NCBI GenBank assembly: GCA_934295165.1
Contig: CAKRAT010000029.1
Span: 1-27,011 of the forward strand
DNA from: an uncultured Dorea sp.
GTDB lineage: Bacteria; Bacillota; Clostridia; Lachnospirales; Lachnospiraceae
DNA: 27,011 bases
Reading direction: 5' to 3'
The stretch's first letter is position 1, and the number at the start of each line of letters is the position of its first letter. Positions 22,519-27,011 of this stretch are shown here, piece after piece. The notes under the pieces are model-generated. The model was not told where the DNA came from. It ran no database searches and saw nothing but the letters and a program-made list of their open reading frames with translations. Both the position numbers and the translations under genes were made by a program.

Positions 22519-22758
22519 ATGAGATTAGATAAATTTTTGAAAGTATCCAGACTGATCAAACGACGGACTGTGGCAAATGAAGCCTGTGATGCCGGCCGTG
22601 TGCTGGTGAATGACAAACCGGCAAAGGCATCGGTGAAAGTAAAACCGGGGGATATTATAGAAATTCAGTTTGGAATCAGAACTGTAAAAGTAGAAGTTCT
22701 TGATATTAAGGATACGACGAAAAAAGAAGAGGCAGGTGACCTGTTCACGTATTTATAA
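22519..22758 (+). CDS. rqcP: S4-domain RNA-binding protein, RqcP (YabO)
   Basis: Small ribosome-quality-control factor that in Firmicutes works with RqcH on stalled 50S subunits. 79 residues from MRLDKFLKVSRLI, with the S4 alpha-L pattern (RLIKRRTVANEACDAGRVLV) and NDKPAKASVKVKPGD. The ATG at 22519 has AGGAG nine bases upstream; the in-frame ATG at 22501 overlaps that site and would add six non-conserved residues. Its position just upstream of yabP, yabQ, divIC and spoIIE is the conserved yabO context. An Hsp15-type heat-shock protein is the only serious alternative, and the neighbourhood favours RqcP. Confidence 0.92.
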   Translation: MRLDKFLKVSRLIKRRTVANEACDAGRVLVNDKPAKASVKVKPGDIIEIQFGIRTVKVEVLDIKDTTKKEEAGDLFTYL

Positions 22759-22817
22759 AAACGATCACATAAAAATATTTATAAAGTTAATAAAGGGACT
22801 GCAAAAAGCAGGAGATC

Positions 22818-22896
22818 ATCACAACCTTTCTTGCGTAAGTATGAAAAGTCATAATTTTGAGTTGCCTTTCATACAATTAGTAAGAAAGGTTGTGAT
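22818..22896 (+). promoter_or_regulatory. Long hairpin overlapping the yabP ribosome binding site
   Basis: Bases 22818-22832 pair perfectly with 22882-22896 (15 bp, ATCACAACCTTTCTT type). An inner TATGAAA (22840-22846) pairs with TTTCATA (22867-22873), with a seven-by-eight internal loop between. The 3' arm contains AAGAAAGG, the only visible ribosome binding site for yabP. Read through from rqcP, this RNA would hide the site. Confidence 0.75.
22849..22877 (+). promoter_or_regulatory. Sigma-E-like promoter of yabP
   Basis: TCATAAT (22849-22855), 14 bases, then CATACAAT (22870-22877), compared with the B. subtilis sigma-E pattern KMATATT-14-CATACAMT. The -10 is a complete match. The start would fall near 22884, inside the 3' arm of the hairpin, giving a leader of roughly 17 bases. 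YabP is a mother-cell sporulation protein in B. subtilis, so the assignment is consistent. Confidence 0.6.
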
Positions 22897-22900
22897 AGTT

Positions 22901-23185
22901 TTGGAGTCGGTAGCAGTACAAAAAAATCATAAATTAGTATTGAATAATCGGAAAGCAGGGTTGGTGACAGGAGTTCTGGATGTACTGTCTTTTAATTTGA
23001 ATGAGATATTGCTGGAAACAGAACAAGGGATGTTAATGGTAAAAGGTACCGATCTGCATGTGAATCGTGTGAATCTGGAAAAGGGTGAGATTGATCTGTC
23101 AGGAAATATTGACAGTATTTCCTATTCGGATATACATTCTACTGCAAAACAGGGGGAAAGTTTTTTCGGAAAATTATTCCGTTAA
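22901..23185 (+). CDS. yabP: YabP-family sporulation protein
   Basis: Small sporulation protein of the YabP/YqfC family, 94 residues. The family core is plain: HKLVLNNRKAGLVTGVLDVL, then SFNLNEILLETEQGML, then KGTDLHVNRVNLEKGEIDLS, followed by GNIDSISYSD. The open frame runs back to 22700, but the upstream part covers the end of rqcP and the hairpin and shows no conservation. TTG 22901 is the best start, with AAAGG about eleven bases upstream; GTG 22892 is too close to that site. It lies 142 bases after rqcP and 76 before yabQ. In B. subtilis YabP works with YabQ in the mother cell and YabQ is needed for cortex formation. Confidence 0.88.
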   Translation: MESVAVQKNHKLVLNNRKAGLVTGVLDVLSFNLNEILLETEQGMLMVKGTDLHVNRVNLEKGEIDLSGNIDSISYSDIHSTAKQGESFFGKLFR

Positions 23186-23261
23186 ACGGTCAGCAAATAA
23201 AAATTTTCGAAAAGAATGAGAAGATGAATGCCAGGAAATAAAGAAAAAAGCAGGAAACAGG

Positions 23262-23624
23262 ATGGAATGTAAGATGGGGATAGGAAAAGAATTATTCATA
23301 TTTCTTCTGGCAATCATGGCCGGGGCAATCGTACGTCTTGCATACCGATGTATCAGCTGTCTGCGGAATGTAGTACATCATGCACACTGGGTTATAGAGC
23401 TGGAAGATCTGTTTTACTGGGTTGGAACTGCAATTTTTCTGTTTGTGCAGATTTACTACACAAGCAGTGGTAGTGTACGGTGGTATTTTATACTAGGTGT
23501 TGGGATTGGTGTAATTGCCATGTCATTTTTAATTGTTGTTATTCAAAGATTGTGTCGAAAAATTGTAGGGACAGCCAGCGGGTTTTTTACTGAAACACTT
23601 GAAAAAGGCGGGAAAAAAAGATAG
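23262..23624 (+). CDS. yabQ: YabQ-family spore cortex membrane protein
   Basis: Polytopic membrane protein required for spore cortex formation in B. subtilis. 120 residues with hydrophobic segments at about 10-27, 50-67 and 75-95, and the charged tail ending in GGKKR. The family features LAIMAGAIVRLAYR and the LEDLFYWV motif are present. Two in-frame ATGs are possible (23262 and 23274); the first has AGGAAACAGG just upstream and the second GGATGG, so the choice is open. It follows yabP closely and is probably in the same sporulation transcript. Confidence 0.88.
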   Translation: MECKMGIGKELFIFLLAIMAGAIVRLAYRCISCLRNVVHHAHWVIELEDLFYWVGTAIFLFVQIYYTSSGSVRWYFILGVGIGVIAMSFLIVVIQRLCRKIVGTASGFFTETLEKGGKKR

Positions 23625-23686
23625 AATAAAAACAATTAACAGGTGAGTGAAACGGCAGAGTTGCCGGCAAGGGTGAGTAAATTAAG

Positions 23687-24013
23687 ATGAATAATGTAAA
23701 AAAGCAGAGGAACCGCAGAAAGCGGCAGCGCAGGCGTTCTCAGAATCATAAGAGAAGTGTGTTGGCGATCAGTGCAGTTGTTCTTTTGTTAACGGTTATG
23801 GTGTCTGCAAACAGTATGACATTAAAAGCGAAGAACAGAGAATACCAGGCGCAGAAGACAGAATTAAATGAACAGATTCAGGCTGAAAAGGATCGTGCAA
23901 AAGAGATTAAAGAATTGGAAAAATATGTTGGAACGGATAAATATGTAGAAGATGTAGCAAAAGAGAAACTGGGTCTGGTACATAGTAACGAGATTATTTT
24001 TAAATCGAAATAA
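23687..24013 (+). CDS. divIC: FtsB/DivIC-family septum formation initiator
   Basis: Bitopic cell-division protein of the divisome. 108 residues. An Arg/Lys-rich N-terminal cytoplasmic part (to about 24) leads to one membrane helix (about 25-42), a short extracellular coiled coil (about 48-80) and the C-terminal block EKYVGTDKYVEDVAKEKLG typical of the family. It lies between yabQ and spoIIE, as in Bacillus and other Firmicutes, which favours DivIC over FtsL. A terminator follows about 30 bases after the stop. Confidence 0.9.
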   Translation: MNNVKKQRNRRKRQRRRSQNHKRSVLAISAVVLLLTVMVSANSMTLKAKNREYQAQKTELNEQIQAEKDRAKEIKELEKYVGTDKYVEDVAKEKLGLVHSNEIIFKSK

Positions 24014-24042
24014 GAAAAATAAGAGTGTTTAATACGAATGAT

Positions 24043-24078
24043 AAGCTTCAGGAAGAAATTCCTGAAGCTTTTTCTTTT
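24043..24078 (+). terminator. Rho-independent terminator after divIC
   Basis: AAGCTTCAGGAA (24043-24054), loop GAAA, exact complement TTCCTGAAGCTT (24059-24070), then a T-rich tract. Twelve perfect pairs. Confidence 0.92.
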
Positions 24079-24101
24079 TAATCACCGTGTGTTCGGAAGA
24101 G

Positions 24102-24125
24102 GCTTCCGGTGGCAGATTCTGCAGA
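24102..24125. repeat. Structured intergenic repeat, copy D (5' third only)
   Basis: GCTTCCGGTGGCAGATTCTG followed by CAGA lines up with the first hairpin of copies B and C (…AGTRGCAGGTTYTG YAGA). The rest of the unit is not recognisable. It lies about 25 bases past the divIC terminator. Confidence 0.35.
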
Positions 24126-24210
24126 TGACGGACAAATCTGGAGTCTCAGATGAGAAAAGACTTTACTGATAATAAAAAATAACAAAGGCAGAAGAAAGGG
24201 GAATAAAAAG

Positions 24211-25617
24211 TTGTCACAGATAAAGGAACAGGAAATATTTGTAAATCCATATGTGGTACAGATGGATAAATTTGCTGATTCACTGGAACATTTATCCAGA
24301 ACATTTCTGAATATGGAACATTATAAAGGAACATTGTCCAAAGAAGAGATTGATGGAATGTTCGAAAAGGTGACAGGAAAGGTCTGTGCCAGCTGCGAAC
24401 GGAGAGGTGAGTGTCTGGGGGAGAAACGGGCGAAGACATATCAGATGATGTATGAGATCATGTGTACGGCAGAAGAATATGGTGCAGAATTGAATATAGA
24501 ATTAAAACGCAGGCTGAAGAGACAGTGCCTGCTTGCACCTCGTTTTCTGAGGGAAAGTCTGGAAGAATTTGAAAATGCCAAGCAGCTTCTGATGTGGAAC
24601 CACAGACTGGTACAGGCAAGAGAAGGATATGCAAGACAACTTACGAGCTTTGCAAAGATGATACAGTATACAACGAGAGAACTGGATGCCGGAATTTTTC
24701 AGGATGACCATCTGGAAAAGAGAATCAAAGCAGTGTTAAAAAAGGAAAATATAAAGATGCTGTCAGTTGTACTTTATATGACACAACAGGGAAAATATGA
24801 GGTGCATCTGACGGTAAAAGCAATGAAAGGACGGGTAGTCCTTGCAAAAGATATTGCATTTCTGGTAGGAAAATGTATAGGAAGAACGATGATTCCAAGA
24901 CAGGGAGAGCGCTTAGTAATCGGGGAAGAATATGGCACGATTGCCTGTATGGAGGGTGCGGAATTTCAGACATTACAGGGAGTGGCAAGGATCGGAAAAG
25001 GACTGGAACAGATTTCGGGAGATACGTTTCTTATGAAAGATCTTCCAGGTGGACGGAAAGGGATCGCACTTTCGGACGGTATGGGATCCGGTGAAGAAGC
25101 ATTCCGGGACAGTACAATGGTAGTGGAAATGTTGGAAGAATTGTTGGAAGCCGGATTTCCGGTGGAGACGGCAGTGCAGATGATGAATACGGCACTGGTG
25201 ATCGGCAGGGAAGAAGTAAAGTTTTGTACGCTGGATGTGTGCCTGTTCGATTTGTATCAGGGGAATTGTGAGTTTGTAAAAGCCGGGGCATCTGCAACGT
25301 TTATCAAAAAGAAAGATGAGGTCGAAAAGATTGAATCGGCTACGCTTCCGATCGGAGTTGTACAGAATATAGAACTGAAACGGGAAGTGAGGAATCTGGA
25401 ATCGGGAGAGTATGTGATCATGGTGACGGATGGTGTGATGGATGCGCTTCCAGTTGGCAGTCAGGAAGAAAAAATGATGGAATTCATTCGTGATACAAAT
25501 ATTGTTAATCCGACGGAATTTGCCCGGAATATCTTAAGTCAGGTTCTGAAATGTTCCGGAGAAATGCCGATGGATGATATGACGGTACTGGTAATCGGGA
25601 TGTGGGGGATAAGTTGA
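24211..25617 (+). CDS. spoIIE: SpoIIE-type PP2C phosphatase lacking the membrane domain
   Basis: Phosphatase that dephosphorylates SpoIIAA and so activates sigma-F in the forespore. 468 residues from TTG 24211, with GAAAGGGG about ten bases upstream. The central part has a Cys motif (C59-x2-C62-x5-C68) shared by SpoIIE regulatory regions. The PP2C domain shows SDGMGSG with D289, VTDGVMD with D407, and PMDDMTVLVI with D455-D456, so the metal site is complete. B. subtilis SpoIIE (827 residues) begins with ten membrane helices; none is seen here, and the upstream 197 bases hold only a terminator and a partial repeat. The gene context (divIC before, tilS after) is exactly that of spoIIE, so this is the orthologue in a soluble form. 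Confidence 0.88.
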   Translation: MSQIKEQEIFVNPYVVQMDKFADSLEHLSRTFLNMEHYKGTLSKEEIDGMFEKVTGKVCASCERRGECLGEKRAKTYQMMYEIMCTAEEYGAELNIELKRRLKRQCLLAPRFLRESLEEFENAKQLLMWNHRLVQAREGYARQLTSFAKMIQYTTRELDAGIFQDDHLEKRIKAVLKKENIKMLSVVLYMTQQGKYEVHLTVKAMKGRVVLAKDIAFLVGKCIGRTMIPRQGERLVIGEEYGTIACMEGAEFQTLQGVARIGKGLEQISGDTFLMKDLPGGRKGIALSDGMGSGEEAFRDSTMVVEMLEELLEAGFPVETAVQMMNTALVIGREEVKFCTLDVCLFDLYQGNCEFVKAGASATFIKKKDEVEKIESATLPIGVVQNIELKREVRNLESGEYVIMVTDGVMDALPVGSQEEKMMEFIRDTNIVNPTEFARNILSQVLKCSGEMPMDDMTVLVIGMWGIS

Positions 25618-25756
25618 CTTTCTATAAGAAATTTTATATATTTAATTTATATAGAGCTTATGTATTTACCATATCGGTAAGAGAAAAATCCGGTATCGGG
25701 GACGCAGAAAGAATACGGGAAGAATACAGACAGAATGAAGGAAAAGGAAGGCCGGA

Positions 25757-27011
25757 ATGTATCAACGGGTGAAAACATATGTGGAAAAACACCATATGTT
25801 ACAGGAAAATGATCATGTAATTACAGGCGTATCTGGAGGCGCAGACTCCGTATGCCTTCTTTTCATGTTAAAGGAACTGGAAAAAGAGATGCCATTGGAG
25901 CTGACAGCGGTGCATATCCATCACGGTCTCCGCGGTGACAGTGCGGATGCGGATGAGAGATATGTAAAGGAACTTTGTGAACGGCTGGGAGTCCGGTGTC
26001 TGACGTTTCATGAGAATGTGGAGCAGTATGCAAAAGAGCAGAGATTAACGCTGGAAGAGGCGGGGCGGAACATCAGACGGCAGATATTTGAGAAGGTGTG
26101 TCAGGAAAAAAAAGGGACGAAGATTGCGCTGGCACATCATCAGAATGACAATGCGGAGACGCTTTTGTGGAACTTAAGCCGTGGCTGCGGGTTGCGTGGG
26201 CTTGGCGGCATCAGTCCGGTGGAAGGAGATCCGGTACAGTATATACGCCCGCTTCTCTGTGTACAGAGGCGTGAAATTGAAGCGTTTTTAAAGGAAAAGG
26301 GAATTTCTTACCGCACAGATGAGACGAATCTGGAAGATCATTATACAAGGAACCGGATCCGGAATCATGTGATCCCTTATCTGGAACAGGAAATCAATCC
26401 GCAGGCGGTCACGCATATGTCCGGGACGATGGAACAGATGCGTGCGGTGTGGACGTTTATGGAAAAAGAAATGCAGAAATGCCGGGAACGGTATGTGGAA
26501 AAACGGCCGTGCGGAAACACGGAAGCACAGAATATAGCAAATGAAAATATAGAAAAATGTTATGCTGGGAAAAATGATGTAAAAAATGAAGAAGGCAGAT
26601 TGCTGATCAGAGATGAAATGTTCACGGATGTGGATGAAACTGTCCGTTCCTTCCTGATTCATGCATTGTTATGCGAGACTGCCGGGCGCAGAAAAGATAT
26701 TGAGCAGGTACACGTAAAGCTGATCGAGGATCTGTCACACCTTCAGACCGGAAGAAAGATCATGCTTCCTTACGAAATGATAGCGGAAAAATGCTATGAA
26801 GGAATCCTGCTTGGCAGATTGATGTCAAAAACAGAGGGAAATGATAGGAAAAACAGGAATGATACCAATGATAGCATCGGCGATGAATCGGAAGTACGGA
26901 TGAGGGTGTTTGGACAAACGCCGGAAACAGGCGTATTTCCTAAAAAAACCTACACGAAATGGTTTGACTATGATATAATTAAGAGCACTGTAAAAATAAG
27001 ACATAAAGAGC
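25757..27011 (+). CDS. tilS: tRNA(Ile)-lysidine synthase, cut by the window end
   Basis: Modifies the wobble C of tRNA-Ile(CAU) to lysidine. The frame is open from ATG 25757 to the last base (418 codons). Preceded by AAGGAAGGCCGG. The PP-loop ATP motif SGGADS is at 26-31, followed by AVHIHHGLRGDSADADERYV and LAHHQNDNAETLLWNL (the family HRxR and DNAET motifs). A linker rich in Asn/Glu around 255-280 is unusual in composition. The visible end, KKTYTKWFDYDIIK, belongs to the C-terminal domain, so few residues are missing. It is 139 bases after spoIIE in the usual Firmicutes order. Confidence 0.93.
   Translation, partial: MYQRVKTYVEKHHMLQENDHVITGVSGGADSVCLLFMLKELEKEMPLELTAVHIHHGLRGDSADADERYVKELCERLGVRCLTFHENVEQYAKEQRLTLEEAGRNIRRQIFEKVCQEKKGTKIALAHHQNDNAETLLWNLSRGCGLRGLGGISPVEGDPVQYIRPLLCVQRREIEAFLKEKGISYRTDETNLEDHYTRNRIRNHVIPYLEQEINPQAVTHMSGTMEQMRAVWTFMEKEMQKCRERYVEKRPCGNTEAQNIANENIEKCYAGKNDVKNEEGRLLIRDEMFTDVDETVRSFLIHALLCETAGRRKDIEQVHVKLIEDLSHLQTGRKIMLPYEMIAEKCYEGILLGRLMSKTEGNDRKNRNDTNDSIGDESEVRMRVFGQTPETGVFPKKTYTKWFDYDIIKSTVKIRHKE

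Noticed and set aside
22700..22900. N-terminal extension of YabP
   Set aside because: The frame overlaps the end of rqcP and the hairpin, is rich in Lys/Arg without conservation, and the family core begins after 22901.
24126..24135. Spo0A box upstream of spoIIE (GACGGACAAA)
   Set aside because: Only about seven of nine bases match TTCGACAAA and no well-placed promoter accompanies it.
26288..26662. Minus-strand frame of 124 codons inside tilS
   Set aside because: It is antisense to a clear tilS reading frame and rich in His/Phe/Ile from reversed Lys/Met/Asp codons.
1..27011. CRISPR array, tRNA or rRNA genes, prophage, defence island
   Set aside because: No regularly spaced direct repeats, no cloverleaf or rRNA signature, and no phage structural or known defence genes were seen. 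The repeats present are dispersed, not arrayed.

Overview
The window looks like a chromosomal segment of a spore-forming, low-GC anaerobic Firmicute, most likely a gut Lachnospiraceae. The reasons are the sporulation genes (spoVG, yabP, yabQ, spoIIE and a cotS-like gene), a Gly-Gly-Arg-poor AT-leaning codon use with strong GGAGG-type ribosome binding sites, a T-box leader, the paired glgC/glgD glycogen genes and the archaeal/eukaryotic-type ProRS with a C-terminal Cys cluster. Genus cannot be resolved by eye. No rRNA, tRNA, CRISPR array or prophage is seen.

Layout. (1) 1-5240, plus strand: the 3' end of asnS, a perfect palindrome, a VanR/VanS-like two-component pair, then an SbcD/YhaO-like nuclease and a short YhaN-like ATPase with membrane segments, ending at a bidirectional terminator. 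(2) 5303-10203, minus strand: a primosome-type operon read dnaD-like, dnaI/dnaC-like, divergent prs, preceded by murC; three DnaA-box 9-mers lie between murC and the dnaD promoter. (3) 10365-13189, plus: glgC-glgD (ATGA overlap) and spoVG. (4) 13274-16504: an RluA-type pseudouridine synthase (minus), a truncated LysR remnant, an orphan solute-binding lipoprotein and an enolase-superfamily enzyme. (5) 16501-18416: promoter, proline-type T-box riboswitch, a structured intergenic repeat, proS. The 472-base stretch 16505-16976 without a gene is filled by these elements. (6) 18428-19338: a 911-bp RAYT-type (Y1/HUH) transposase element with 57-nt inverted ends. (7) 19387-22339: cca, a solo copy of the element end, a CotS-like pseudokinase and HU. 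(8) 22519-27011: rqcP(yabO)-yabP-yabQ-divIC-spoIIE-tilS, the conserved Firmicutes order around cell division and sporulation, with tilS cut by the window end.

How it fits together. Housekeeping translation functions (asnS, proS, cca, tilS, rqcP, rluA), replication initiation (dnaD/dnaI-like, HU, DnaA boxes), wall synthesis (murC), division (divIC) and sporulation dominate; there is no large accessory island. The most interesting signals are not in the proteins but between them. First, a transposase gene is bounded by 57-nt inverted ends, with a solo end 1.4 kb away and a core-only palindrome 18 kb away. Second, a previously unlabelled family of hairpin-forming intergenic repeats has two near full-length copies and three partial ones, each beside a terminator. 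Third, a long hairpin upstream of yabP buries its ribosome binding site, while a sigma-E-like promoter lies inside the hairpin so that the sporulation transcript would escape it. Fourth, DnaA-box 9-mers are arranged end to end.
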